From contig NZ_CP048829.1 of assembly GCF_019355395.1 (NCBI RefSeq), forward strand, positions 3,079,001 to 3,143,000: 64,000 nucleotides of DNA, given 5' to 3'. The notes under the pieces were generated by a model. It worked only from the letters and a program-made list of their open reading frames with translations, did no database searches and was not told the origin of the DNA. Below are positions 25,131 to 33,755 of the stretch, piece by piece. Source of the DNA: Chordicoccus furentiruminis (GTDB lineage: Bacteria; Bacillota; Clostridia; Lachnospirales; Lachnospiraceae). The position numbers and the translations under genes are program-made. The first letter of the stretch is position 1; each line of letters opens with the position of its first letter.

Positions 25131-25160
25131 GGCCCGCGGATTCCGCGGGCCGTTTTCTTT
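25131..25160 (+). terminator. terminator of the polysaccharide group
   Basis: GGCCCGCGG (25131-25139) pairs with CCGCGGGCC (25143-25151), a three-base loop, then GTTTTCTTT. Confidence 0.85.
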
Positions 25161-25199
25161 GATCAGCATGTGTCATCCCGGATTCGGTGCGGAAGCCGG

Positions 25200-25228
25200 T
25201 TCCGGCAGGACGGACGCTGTGTTAGAAT
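25200..25228 (+). promoter_or_regulatory. promoter of phosphohexomutase gene 1
   Basis: TTCCGG (25200-25205), a 17-base spacer, then TAGAAT (25223-25228) preceded by TGT, an extended -10. AAGGAGG follows before the ATG at 25269. Confidence 0.6.
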
Positions 25229-25268
25229 AGGATCATCAGAACGAACGGAACGGAGAAGGAGGTGCGTC

Positions 25269-26960
25269 ATGAACGCGGAAGAACGATATGGCGAATGGAT
25301 GGAGCATCTTGAGGCGGAGGACCCGCTTCGCAGAGAACTGGAAACGATCAGCGGAAACGACGCGGAGATCACGGAACGTTTCTATCAGGATATCGTGTTC
25401 GGGACCGCGGGGCTTCGGGGTATCTGCGGCGCGGGAACGAACCGGATGAACCGCCTGACGGTCGGCAGGGCCACTCAGGGAATCGCAAATTATATTCTGC
25501 ATTCCGGCAGAGATCGGAAGCGCGGAGTGGTGATCGCCTATGACTGCCGTCATCATTCAAAGGAATTTTCCGAACTGGCCGCGGAAATTCTTGCGGGCAG
25601 CGGTATCGATGTCTACCTTTTCCCGTCGCTCCGGCCGACTCCGGAGCTTTCCTTCGCGATCCGTACGCTGGGGGCGGTATCGGGGATCAACATGACGGCG
25701 AGCCATAATCCTAAGGAGTACAACGGCTACAAGGTGTACTGGGAGGACGGAGCTCAGATCTCGGGCGCCGTTTCCGACGGCATGCTCGCGGAGATCTGCC
25801 GGCTTGGCTTCTTTGATTCATTCCGGAGGATGCCGCTTTCGGAAGCGGTTCGCCAGGGATATGTCCATATGCTCGGTGAGAATATGGACAACGCTTACCT
25901 TGCGTATGTGCTGTCGATGCAGCAGCGGCCGGATGCGGAACTTGACCGGAGCGTGCCGGTGGTGTATACGCCGCTCAACGGGGCGGGCAGCCTTCCGATG
26001 CGGGAGATGGCGGCGCGCCGCGGATTCACGAATCTGCATGTGGTAAAGGAACAGCGGGATCCGGATCCGGACTTCACGACCGTCCCGTTTCCGAATCCGG
26101 AAAACCCGCAGGCCTTTGAACTGGCGGAGAAACTCGGGCGGGAGACAGGGGCCGAGCTGCTGATCGCCACTGATCCGGACAGTGACCGGATGGCGGTTGA
26201 GATCGCCGACGGACGCGGAGGCTTCCGCTTTCTCAACGGAAACCAGACAGGAGCGATGCTGATTGCCTATCTGGCGGAGAGTCAGAAGGCGGCGGGAAGG
26301 CTTCCGGAGAAGGCGGCGATGATCAAGTCCATCGTGACCGGAGATTTCGGGCGGACGATCTGTGATGCGTACGGGATTCATGTCTTCGAGGCACTGACGG
26401 GGTTCAAGAACATCTGCGGACGGATTCCGGAGCTGGAATCGAAGGGATACGCCTACTTCTTCGGCTATGAGGAAAGCATCGGCTGCGCGCCGGGCGAAAA
26501 GGTGCGGGACAAGGACGGCGTCTGCGCGGGCATGCTGATGATGGAGCTTGCCGCATACTGCAGGAGACAGGGCGTCTCTCTGCGAGATTACCTGGAGAAT
26601 CTTTACCGGACATACGGTTACTTTGCCGAGAGTCAGGTCTCCGTTGTGCTGAAAGGCCGGGAGGGGCAGGAGAGAATCAGCCGGATCATGGACGCTTTCC
26701 GTGCCGGCAGGCCGGATCGGTTCGGAGGCGTTCCGGTCGCGGAGACGACGGATTATCTGCACGGGTATGAGGACATTCCGGCTTCGAATGTGCTGAAGTT
26801 CACGCTCGCGGACGGAAGCTGGTTCGCGATGCGCCCGTCGGGTACGGAACCGAAGATCAAGTTCTACTATTATGCGAAGGCGGAAGACGGGACCGGTGCG
26901 GCGCGCAGGGTGGACGCGCTGTCCGCCGCCGTCGGACGCATGGTTGATGAGATCTCATGA
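25269..26960 (+). CDS. phosphoglucomutase/phosphomannomutase (paralogue 1)
   Basis: 563 residues, alpha-D-phosphohexomutase family, PgcA-like subgroup. It moves phosphate between C1 and C6 of glucose or mannose. Catalytic phosphoserine loop TASHNPKEYNGYKVYW (Ser143), metal loop DPDSDRM, sugar loop GYEESIG and phosphate loop RPSGTEPKIKFY are intact. The ATG at 25269 has AAGGAGG before it; upstream codons in the same frame run over the promoter and are not used. It lies just after the polysaccharide group and could supply hexose-1-phosphates for nucleotide sugars. A second, clearly related copy lies at 58387. Confidence 0.93.
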   Translation: MNAEERYGEWMEHLEAEDPLRRELETISGNDAEITERFYQDIVFGTAGLRGICGAGTNRMNRLTVGRATQGIANYILHSGRDRKRGVVIAYDCRHHSKEFSELAAEILAGSGIDVYLFPSLRPTPELSFAIRTLGAVSGINMTASHNPKEYNGYKVYWEDGAQISGAVSDGMLAEICRLGFFDSFRRMPLSEAVRQGYVHMLGENMDNAYLAYVLSMQQRPDAELDRSVPVVYTPLNGAGSLPMREMAARRGFTNLHVVKEQRDPDPDFTTVPFPNPENPQAFELAEKLGRETGAELLIATDPDSDRMAVEIADGRGGFRFLNGNQTGAMLIAYLAESQKAAGRLPEKAAMIKSIVTGDFGRTICDAYGIHVFEALTGFKNICGRIPELESKGYAYFFGYEESIGCAPGEKVRDKDGVCAGMLMMELAAYCRRQGVSLRDYLENLYRTYGYFAESQVSVVLKGREGQERISRIMDAFRAGRPDRFGGVPVAETTDYLHGYEDIPASNVLKFTLADGSWFAMRPSGTEPKIKFYYYAKAEDGTGAARRVDALSAAVGRMVDEIS

Positions 26961-27646
26961 AGACGATCATCACCACCGACATTCACGGCTGCGCGCTGGA
27001 GCTGACGGCGCTGCTTCGAAAGGCGGAGCTCGACCGGACGAAGGACCGCCTGGTGATTCTGGGCGATCTTTTCGACCGGGGGCGCCACTCCTATGCGGTC
27101 TACCGGACGGTTCGGAAGCTGGCGGCTGAGATGGGAGAACGGTTCATTCTTGTACGGGGAAATCATGACCAGTTCCTGCTGGATTATCTGAACAATCCCG
27201 CAGCTCTTGAGCTCTGGCGCGTCAACGGCGGACTCCGGACCCTCGCCTCCTTTGAACTGCACCATCAGCCGCTGGAGGAGGTGGGCCGGTTTCTTTCGCG
27301 GACACCGCTCTGGTTTGAGACGGACCGGTTTATCGCGGTTCACGCGGGCCTTGTGTCAGAGATCCCTTCGGATAATGACCCGGATATCCTGCTCTGGGAC
27401 CGGTCGGTGACAGGGGGAAGCTATCGCGGAAAGCTCGGAATCGGAGGACATACGCCGATGAACGCCCCCTGCCTTTTTACGGAAGACGGACACGCGCTGG
27501 TTCTCGGGGAGGACGTCCGGATGACGCTTCCGGAGAGAGGATTCATCTGTCTCGATACAGGCTGTGTCTTCGGACGCCGGCTTACGGCGATGATCATCGA
27601 AGACGACGTCTTCCGTCTCGCCTCGATGAAAAAGATGGATTACTGA
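26957..27646 (+). CDS. PP2A-like metallophosphoesterase
   Basis: 229 residues of the calcineurin-like superfamily. Metal-binding motifs: TDIHG (start), GDLFDRG, GNHDQF, and later His residues in AVHAGL and GGHTPM. This layout fits small serine/threonine phosphatases (lambda phosphatase, PrpA) and Ap4A hydrolases. The start overlaps the mutase stop (ATGA), so it is translated with the mutase. The physiological substrate is unknown. It converges on the response regulator with a 6-base gap. Confidence 0.85.
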   Translation: MKTIITTDIHGCALELTALLRKAELDRTKDRLVILGDLFDRGRHSYAVYRTVRKLAAEMGERFILVRGNHDQFLLDYLNNPAALELWRVNGGLRTLASFELHHQPLEEVGRFLSRTPLWFETDRFIAVHAGLVSEIPSDNDPDILLWDRSVTGGSYRGKLGIGGHTPMNAPCLFTEDGHALVLGEDVRMTLPERGFICLDTGCVFGRRLTAMIIEDDVFRLASMKKMDY

Positions 27647-27652
27647 ATGATC

Positions 27653-28345
27653 TTATTTCGTCTCCGGGCTGTCCGGATCGAATTTGTATCCCATCCCCCA
27701 GATCGTCTTGATCAGGTTGCCTTTTGCGCCCATCTTGCTGCGGAGCTTTTTCACATGCGTATCGATGGTCCGGGCGTCTCCGAAGTAATCATAATTCCAC
27801 ACGGCGTTCAGGATCTTCTCGCGCGAGAGCGCGATTCCTTTGTTCTCCACGAAGTAGGAGAGCAGCTCGAACTCCTTGAAGGAGAGTTCCACTTCGCGGC
27901 CGTCGATGGTTACCTGATGAGCTGTCTTGTCAATCCGGATCCCGGCTGATTCCAGCACATCGCCCGTACCCACGGCTCCGGAGCGCCGGAGTACCGCGTC
28001 CACCCTGGCGACCAGGATCTTCGGCGAAAACGGTTTCGAGATGTATTCGTCCACGCCGAGGTTGAAACCGAGCAGCTCATCGCGCTCATCGCCCCGCGCC
28101 GTCAGCATGATGATCGGTACCTTCGAGTACTGACGAATTTCTCTCACGACCTGCCAGCCGTCCATTTTCGGCATCATGACGTCCAGCAGGATCAGGGCGA
28201 TATCCTTTTCCCTGAAGAACCGTTCCACAGCCTCCTCGCCGTCCGCCGCCTCGATGACGGTGTAATTCTTCTTTTCCAGAAAGTCACGGACGAGCTTCCG
28301 CATCCGAGCTTCGTCATCCACGACCATTACCTTCAGCTGATCCAT
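27653..28345 (-). CDS. OmpR/PhoB-family response regulator
   Basis: 230 residues. Receiver domain 1-120 with acidic pocket Asp10-Asp11, phosphorylation site Asp55 (LILLDVMMPKMDGW), Thr in MLTARGD and Lys in ISKPFSP. C-terminal winged helix (about 135-225, GREVELSFKEFELLSYF, TIDTHVKKLRSKM). No kinase gene is adjacent on either side. The nearest is at 33756 on the other strand, across the nucleoside transporter, and is a plausible partner. GGGAGG lies upstream of the ATG. The upstream region 28346-28668 is shared with the divergent transporter operon. Confidence 0.93.
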   Translation of the reverse strand: MDQLKVMVVDDEARMRKLVRDFLEKKNYTVIEAADGEEAVERFFREKDIALILLDVMMPKMDGWQVVREIRQYSKVPIIMLTARGDERDELLGFNLGVDEYISKPFSPKILVARVDAVLRRSGAVGTGDVLESAGIRIDKTAHQVTIDGREVELSFKEFELLSYFVENKGIALSREKILNAVWNYDYFGDARTIDTHVKKLRSKMGAKGNLIKTIWGMGYKFDPDSPETK

Positions 28346-28451
28346 TCGGTTTCCTCCCTTTGCTGCCTCCGGGAAACGCCGCTTATGCGGTCCGGCTCCC
28401 GCTTTGCTGTCTTTTCACGCATCTTACTGTTTTCTGCGGCAACTGCCTGTC

Positions 28452-28457
28452 ATTATA
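28452..28457 (-). promoter_or_regulatory. possible -10 box of the response regulator
   Basis: TATAAT is read on the minus strand in the AT-rich gap 28346-28668. The matching -35 is poor and the leader would be about 100 bases. The rest of this gap holds the transporter promoter and no recognised riboswitch. Confidence 0.35.
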
Positions 28458-28577
28458 ATCTCCAAATGTGAACGAAGATTGAAGTCGGCGGCCTGAAAAA
28501 TGCATAATAAAAAAGAAAATTAAAAGCGATAAATATGATAAATAAGATATCAACATAAAAATGTACAGATAATATGG

Positions 28578-28606
28578 TTGTTGCTGCCGGAAATGCGGGA
28601 TATAAT
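28578..28606 (+). promoter_or_regulatory. promoter of the nucleoside transporter operon
   Basis: TTGTTG (28578-28583), a 17-base spacer, then a perfect TATAAT (28601-28606). GGGAGGAAAGG precedes the ATG at 28669. Confidence 0.8.
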
Positions 28607-28668
28607 AAGGTAAACAGACCGGATTCGGACGGAATCGGTTACAAAAAGAACACAGGGAGGAAAGGGCT

Positions 28669-29814
28669 ATGAGAAGAGGATTTGCCATCGTGCTTGCGGC
28701 AGTCATGACATGTCAGGCCGTATCAGCGGCGCCGGTTTTCGCCGCGTCATCCGCAGAGACGGCCGCATCGGACATGAAGGTGGCCATGATCACCGATTAC
28801 GGCGATATCACCGACATGTCCTTCAACCAGACGACCTATGAGGCGGGCAAGTCGTTCTGCGAACAGAACGGCCTCGACTTCACCTACTACAAGCCGGAGG
28901 GAGATTCGACGGCGGACCGCAGCGCCATGATCGACAAGGCAGCGGCGGACGGGTACAACGTCATTCTGATGCCGGGCTACGCCTTCGCAGAGGCGATTGT
29001 CGACGAGGCGGATATGTACCCGGATGTGAAATTCATCGCACTCGACGTATCGCAGGGCGATCTGGATGACGCTTCGGGGGAGGACGGCTACTCGAGGGAT
29101 AATGTCTACAGCGCCGTCTATCAGGAGGAGCTGCCGGGCTATATGGCGGGATACGCGGCTGTGAAGATGGGATACCAGAAGCTCGGCTTCCTCGGAGGCA
29201 TGGCGGTCCCGGCCGTGATCCGCTACGGGTACGGATATGTGCAGGGCGCCGATGACGCGGCGAAGGAACTGGGCGAAAGCGGCGTTGAGGTCAATTACGC
29301 CTATGGCAACCAGTTTTTCGGCGACGCGGACATCACGGCGGCGATGGACACATGGTACAGCGGCGGCACGCAGGTCGTCTTCGCCTGCGGCGGCGGAATC
29401 TACACTTCCGCCTGCGAGGCGGCTGAGAAGGCCGGCGGCAGGGTGATCGGTGTCGATGTGGATCAGAAAGAGACGATAGACAGCCAGTATGGCAGCGGAA
29501 TGTGCATCACATCGGCTGTGAAGGGACTGGCTGCGACGGTTAATACGCTTCTCGGCGCGGTCCGTGACGGGAAATGGGGGGACTACAAGGGGAAAGTGGA
29601 AAACCTCGGCCTCGTGAGCGGCGATGATATGTCCCTCAATTACGTCGGGCTGCCGGAGGACTCCACGGTGTTCACCGATACCTTCACGGATGACGACTAC
29701 AAGGCACTGGTGAAGGATCTATACGACGGAAAAATCAAGGTCGAGAGCGACACGACGGCGGAGGAACCCGCGGCGGAAAACATCACGGTGAATTTCCAGG
29801 GCAACCTGAAGTAA
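28669..29814 (+). CDS. BMP-family nucleoside-binding protein of an ABC transporter
   Basis: 381 residues, PnrA/BmpA type, periplasmic-binding fold I. It captures nucleosides (purine ribosides in known members). AMITDYGDITDMSFNQTTYEAGKSFC is the typical opening; GYAFAEAIVDEA and GGGIYTSACEAAEKAGGRVIGVDVDQ follow. The signal peptide (1-25) ends in VFAA like a signal peptidase I site. The only early Cys (VMTCQ) does not fit a lipobox, which is odd because Gram-positive binding proteins are normally lipid-anchored. It is the first gene of an operon with one ATPase and two permeases. A hairpin after the gene probably makes it the most abundant product. Confidence 0.92.
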   Translation: MRRGFAIVLAAVMTCQAVSAAPVFAASSAETAASDMKVAMITDYGDITDMSFNQTTYEAGKSFCEQNGLDFTYYKPEGDSTADRSAMIDKAAADGYNVILMPGYAFAEAIVDEADMYPDVKFIALDVSQGDLDDASGEDGYSRDNVYSAVYQEELPGYMAGYAAVKMGYQKLGFLGGMAVPAVIRYGYGYVQGADDAAKELGESGVEVNYAYGNQFFGDADITAAMDTWYSGGTQVVFACGGGIYTSACEAAEKAGGRVIGVDVDQKETIDSQYGSGMCITSAVKGLAATVNTLLGAVRDGKWGDYKGKVENLGLVSGDDMSLNYVGLPEDSTVFTDTFTDDDYKALVKDLYDGKIKVESDTTAEEPAAENITVNFQGNLK

Positions 29815-29835
29815 GTGCGGACGAAACGAATCCGG

Positions 29836-29868
29836 GGCCGGCAGATTCAGCATCTGTCGGCCTTCTTT
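29836..29868 (+). terminator. partial terminator within the transporter operon
   Basis: GGCCGGCAGAT (29836-29846) pairs with ATCTGTCGGCC (29852-29862), one G-T pair, five-base loop, then TTCTTT. The imperfect T run would let some transcription pass to the ATPase and permease genes. Confidence 0.7.
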
Positions 29869-29960
29869 GAACCGCTGACGCGTTCCTGGAAATCTGCCGG
29901 ACCGGGGGATTTCCCGTTTGAACGACGGGCCTTGCGACGCGCAGCAGGACGGGAAAGGGG

Positions 29961-31502
29961 ATGATCGGATTGGAGGAAACGCCCTACGCCATCGAGATGC
30001 TTCATATCACGAAGCGTTTCCCCGGCGTCGTCGCGAACGACGATGTCACACTGCAGCTGAAAAGGGGAGAGATCCACGCGCTGCTCGGAGAGAACGGAGC
30101 GGGGAAATCGACGCTGATGAGCGTGCTCTTCGGACTTTATCAGGCGGAGGAGGGGGAGATCCGGAAGGACGGGAAAACGGTGAAGATCACCGATCCGAAC
30201 GACGCCAACGCGCTGGGTATCGGCATGGTGCACCAGCATTTCAAGCTGGTGCAGTGTTTTACGGTACTCGACAACATCATCCTCGGTGTGGAGACAACGA
30301 AGCACGGCTTTCTTGAGACCGGCGAGGCCCGCCGGAGGGTGATGGCACTCTCGGAAAAATACGGGCTTCGTGTCGATCCCGACGCGAAGATCGAGGACAT
30401 CACGGTCGGCATGCAGCAGCGGACCGAAATTTTGAAGATGCTTTACCGGGAAAATGAGATCCTGATCTTCGACGAGCCGACGGCGGTGCTTACGCCGCAG
30501 GAAATTGAGGAGCTGATGCAGATCATGCGGAATCTTGCCCGGGAGGGCAAGTCCATCCTCTTCATTTCCCATAAGCTGAACGAGATCATGGAGGCGGCGG
30601 ACCGCTGTACGGTGCTCCGGCGCGGCCGGTGCGTCGGAACAGTGAAGATCGCCGATACAAACGAGCAGGAGCTGAGCCGGATGATGGTCGGCCGGGATGT
30701 GCAGCTGGTGGCGGAAAAGCAGCCGGCAAAGCCGGCAGACGTCATACTCGACGTACAGCATCTCACCGTCCCGTCGAGACTACACGGAACGGATGCCGTG
30801 AGGGACGTTTCCTTTCAGGTGCGCGGCGGCGAGATCGTCTGTATCGCGGGCATCGACGGGAACGGCCAGACGGAGCTGATTTACGGGCTCACCGGCCTGA
30901 TGCCGGTCCGAAGCGGACGGATCCTTCTGTGCGGAGAGGATGTATCGGGAGCGAGGGTGCGCGAGCGCTCCCGATATCTGAGCCACATTCCGGAAGACCG
31001 GCAGCGGCACGGACTGGTGCTGGATTATCCTCTTGACTACAATCTCGTGCTGGAGCGGTATGACAGGAAGCCGTTTGTGAACAGGGCCGGTTTCCTTCGC
31101 CGGAAGCAGATCCGGAATTATGCGGATCGTCTGATCCGTCAGTATGACGTCCGCTGCGGCCAGGGAGCGGCTACGATCGTCCGCAGCATGTCCGGCGGCA
31201 ACCAGCAGAAGGCGATCATCGCCCGCGAGATGGACAAGGATCACCGCCTGCTGGTCGCGGTTCAGCCGACCCGCGGTCTTGACGTGGGCGCGATCGAATA
31301 CATCCATAAAAAAATCATCGCGGAGCGGGACGCGGGGCGCGCGGTTCTGATGGTATCACTTGAACTGGAGGAAGTGATGAACGTGTCGGACCGCATTCTC
31401 GTGATGTACGAGGGCCGCATTGTCGGTGAGCTGGATCCGAAACGGACCAGCGCCGGAGAGCTTGGTCTCTATATGTCGGGCGCGAAGGGGAAGGAGGGAT
31501 GA
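29961..31502 (+). CDS. nucleoside ABC transporter, double ATPase subunit
   Basis: 513 residues with two ABC domains in tandem, as in RbsA and NupO/YufO. First domain: Walker A GENGAGKST, signature VGMQQRTEI (non-canonical, usual in this family), Walker B ILIFDEPTAVL. Second domain: GIDGNGQTE in place of Walker A, signature MSGGNQQK, and VAVQPTRGLD where the catalytic Glu is missing. The second site is probably weak, as in relatives. It ends in an ATGA overlap with permease 1. The ATG has AAAGGGG upstream; a nearby TTG at 29970 is an alternative. Confidence 0.93.
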   Translation: MIGLEETPYAIEMLHITKRFPGVVANDDVTLQLKRGEIHALLGENGAGKSTLMSVLFGLYQAEEGEIRKDGKTVKITDPNDANALGIGMVHQHFKLVQCFTVLDNIILGVETTKHGFLETGEARRRVMALSEKYGLRVDPDAKIEDITVGMQQRTEILKMLYRENEILIFDEPTAVLTPQEIEELMQIMRNLAREGKSILFISHKLNEIMEAADRCTVLRRGRCVGTVKIADTNEQELSRMMVGRDVQLVAEKQPAKPADVILDVQHLTVPSRLHGTDAVRDVSFQVRGGEIVCIAGIDGNGQTELIYGLTGLMPVRSGRILLCGEDVSGARVRERSRYLSHIPEDRQRHGLVLDYPLDYNLVLERYDRKPFVNRAGFLRRKQIRNYADRLIRQYDVRCGQGAATIVRSMSGGNQQKAIIAREMDKDHRLLVAVQPTRGLDVGAIEYIHKKIIAERDAGRAVLMVSLELEEVMNVSDRILVMYEGRIVGELDPKRTSAGELGLYMSGAKGKEG

Positions 31503-32638
31503 AGATGAACCGGAAGCGGTCCGTTCTGGAAAACAGTGCCGTGCAGTCCGTCCTCGCGGCCGTTCTGTGCATTCTGTCGGGGCTCCTGATCGGCTATATC
31601 GTTCTCCTCATCATCAATCCGAAAGGGGCGGGCGACGCGATTATCACGATGGTGAAGAATTTCATGGAATATCCCACGCGGCCGCCCCGGATGAAAGCGC
31701 TGGGCAATACACTCGTCAAGACTGCCCCTCTTCTGATGTGCGCTCTCTCCATTAACTTCTGCTACAAGACGGGGCTCTTCAACATCGGGGCGGCGGGGCA
31801 GTATGTGGCCGGCGCAGCAGCCTGTCTGTACGGGGCGCTGGGACTGCATCTTCCCTGGTATGTCTGTCTGGCGATGGCCGGCGCGGCCGGCGCGCTCTGG
31901 GGGTGCGCTGTGGGTCTTCTGAAGGCGTACGCCAATGTCAACGAGGTCATTTCGGGCATCATGCTCAACTGGATCGGACTGTATCTGGCGAACATGCTGC
32001 TGCAGAACGTGAAGGAATCCACAAGCCCCTATACGCTTCATGTCAGCAAGGCGGGCCGGAACTCGCTTCTTCCCTCCGCCGGACTGAACGCTCTTTTTAC
32101 GAATAACCGTTATGTCACCATCGCCATTCCGCTGGCTGCCGTCTTCGCGGTCGTCATCTGGATCGTGCTCGGCAGGACGAAGTTCGGCTATGAAATCCGC
32201 GCGACCGGATACAACCGGGACGCGGCGCGCTACGCGGGCATGAACGAGAAGAAGAACATCATCCTGACGCTGGTGATCGGCGGCGCGCTGGCCGGGATCG
32301 GCGCAGCCTTTCTCTATCTCAGCGACTACGAGCAGTGGTCGGTCACCCAGTCCTCGGTGCCGGCGATGGGGTTCAACGGAATCGCGGCGACCTTCCTCGG
32401 CGGTCTGAGTCCCATCGGAACGATCTTCGCCTCGTATTTTATCCAGCATATCACAAGCGGGGGAAGTCTCATCAACAAAAGCATGTATCCGTCCCAGATC
32501 GCGGACCTCGTCACGGCGATCATCATCTATCTCTGCGGCTTCGTGATGTTCTTCCGGACCTCGATGAACCTTCGCCTCGAACGCAGGAGAAGCCGTCCGG
32601 CGTGTGAAAACGACAGGGAAGGAGGTGGCGCTTCATGA
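31499..32638 (+). CDS. nucleoside ABC transporter permease 1
   Basis: 379 residues of the BPD_transp_2 (RbsC/YufP) type, with about 9-10 membrane segments. LMCALSINFCYKTGLFNIGAAGQY is the family core, where N, G and G line the membrane loop. EVISGIMLNWIGLYL and the coupling stretch around EIRATGYNRDAARYAGM follow. It pairs with the next permease to form the channel. Coupled by ATGA overlap at both ends. Confidence 0.93.
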   Translation: MKMNRKRSVLENSAVQSVLAAVLCILSGLLIGYIVLLIINPKGAGDAIITMVKNFMEYPTRPPRMKALGNTLVKTAPLLMCALSINFCYKTGLFNIGAAGQYVAGAAACLYGALGLHLPWYVCLAMAGAAGALWGCAVGLLKAYANVNEVISGIMLNWIGLYLANMLLQNVKESTSPYTLHVSKAGRNSLLPSAGLNALFTNNRYVTIAIPLAAVFAVVIWIVLGRTKFGYEIRATGYNRDAARYAGMNEKKNIILTLVIGGALAGIGAAFLYLSDYEQWSVTQSSVPAMGFNGIAATFLGGLSPIGTIFASYFIQHITSGGSLINKSMYPSQIADLVTAIIIYLCGFVMFFRTSMNLRLERRRSRPACENDREGGGAS

Positions 32639-33573
32639 TCCTTCTGCTTCAGTATACGCTGATTTTCGCGTCGGTTCTTACGCTTGTGGCGCTCGGAGGC
32701 TGCTTCAGCGAGCACTCCGGCGTGATCAATCTGGGCCTCGAGGGCATTATGGTGATCGGGGCGCTCGGCGGAGCGCTGGCGATGAAACGGATGGGAGACC
32801 TGCCGGGGGCGGCTGTTGTACTGCTCGTGCTCCTGATCTCCGCCGTATCCGGCATCCTTTATTCATCACTGCTGGGGCTCGCCTGCATCGGCTTCCGCGC
32901 GGATCAGACTCTGGTCGGCACGGCGCTCAACATTCTGGCGACCGCGGCGGCCACCGTTGTCGTCAAGGCGGTCAATATGGCGGAAAATCCCGACAATGTG
33001 TCCTCCACCGTTCAGTACGGCGCCGCGAAGCGGGCCTTTATCCTGAAGCTCGGACGGTTTCAGTTCAACTGGTTCATGCTGGCGGCGCTGGCGGCGCTGA
33101 TCGCCGCGTACCTGATTCTGTACAGAACCCGGTTCGGACTCAGACTGATGGCCTGCGGGGAAAATCCGCAGGCGGCGGACAGTGTCGGAATCCATGTCCT
33201 CCGGATGCGCTGGGCCGGCGTTCTGATCTCAGGCGCGCTGGGAGGAATCGGTGGGATCGTCTACATCACGGCCGGCGTCAGCGAATGGAAGTTTGAGACC
33301 GGCGTCGCGGGGTTCGGTTTTCTCGCTCTTGCCGTGATGATCTTTGGCGCGTGGCGTCCGCTGAATATCGGACTGGCGGCGCTTCTCTTCGGTTTTTTTC
33401 GCGCGCTGTCAAACGTTTACTCCGGCTTTGACCGGCTTGCGTCTCTCAAAATTCCCGGATCGGTCTACAACATGATGCCGTATATCATCTCGCTCCTTGT
33501 GCTCGCGTTTACATCGAAAAATTCAAGGGCGCCGAAGGCGGAGGGGATCCCCTACGACAAGAGCGCGCGGTGA
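32635..33573 (+). CDS. nucleoside ABC transporter permease 2
   Basis: 312 residues, YufQ-like partner of the previous permease. FASVLTLVALGGCFSEHSGVINLGLEGIMVIGA is the family signature region. The coupling helix GLRLMACGENPQAADSVGI lies near the middle. Last gene of the operon; a terminator follows. Confidence 0.93.
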   Translation: MILLLQYTLIFASVLTLVALGGCFSEHSGVINLGLEGIMVIGALGGALAMKRMGDLPGAAVVLLVLLISAVSGILYSSLLGLACIGFRADQTLVGTALNILATAAATVVVKAVNMAENPDNVSSTVQYGAAKRAFILKLGRFQFNWFMLAALAALIAAYLILYRTRFGLRLMACGENPQAADSVGIHVLRMRWAGVLISGALGGIGGIVYITAGVSEWKFETGVAGFGFLALAVMIFGAWRPLNIGLAALLFGFFRALSNVYSGFDRLASLKIPGSVYNMMPYIISLLVLAFTSKNSRAPKAEGIPYDKSAR

Positions 33574-33632
33574 GCGGACATATCCGGTGCGGCAGCGGAG
33601 ACGGATGCATGTTCCGCAAAAAACGCAGAGAT

Positions 33633-33664
33633 CGGCGGAGAGGGAAGAGTCTCCGCCGTTTTCT
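33633..33664 (+). terminator. terminator of the nucleoside transporter operon
   Basis: CGGCGGAGA (33633-33641) pairs perfectly with TCTCCGCCG (33650-33658), followed by TTTTCTTA. Confidence 0.85.
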
Positions 33665-33755
33665 TATTTTTATCACATTCCTGCGGTAAGGTATCAGAAG
33701 ATGCGGTCTCCAGGGACAAAGACGGGAGCGGACGCGTCGAATTGACAGGAAGCGG

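Noticed and set aside
28346-28668. Purine riboswitch before the nucleoside transporter
   Set aside because: The promoter at 28578-28606 leaves a leader of about 55 bases with no purine aptamer junction. The AT-rich part lies upstream of the start site.
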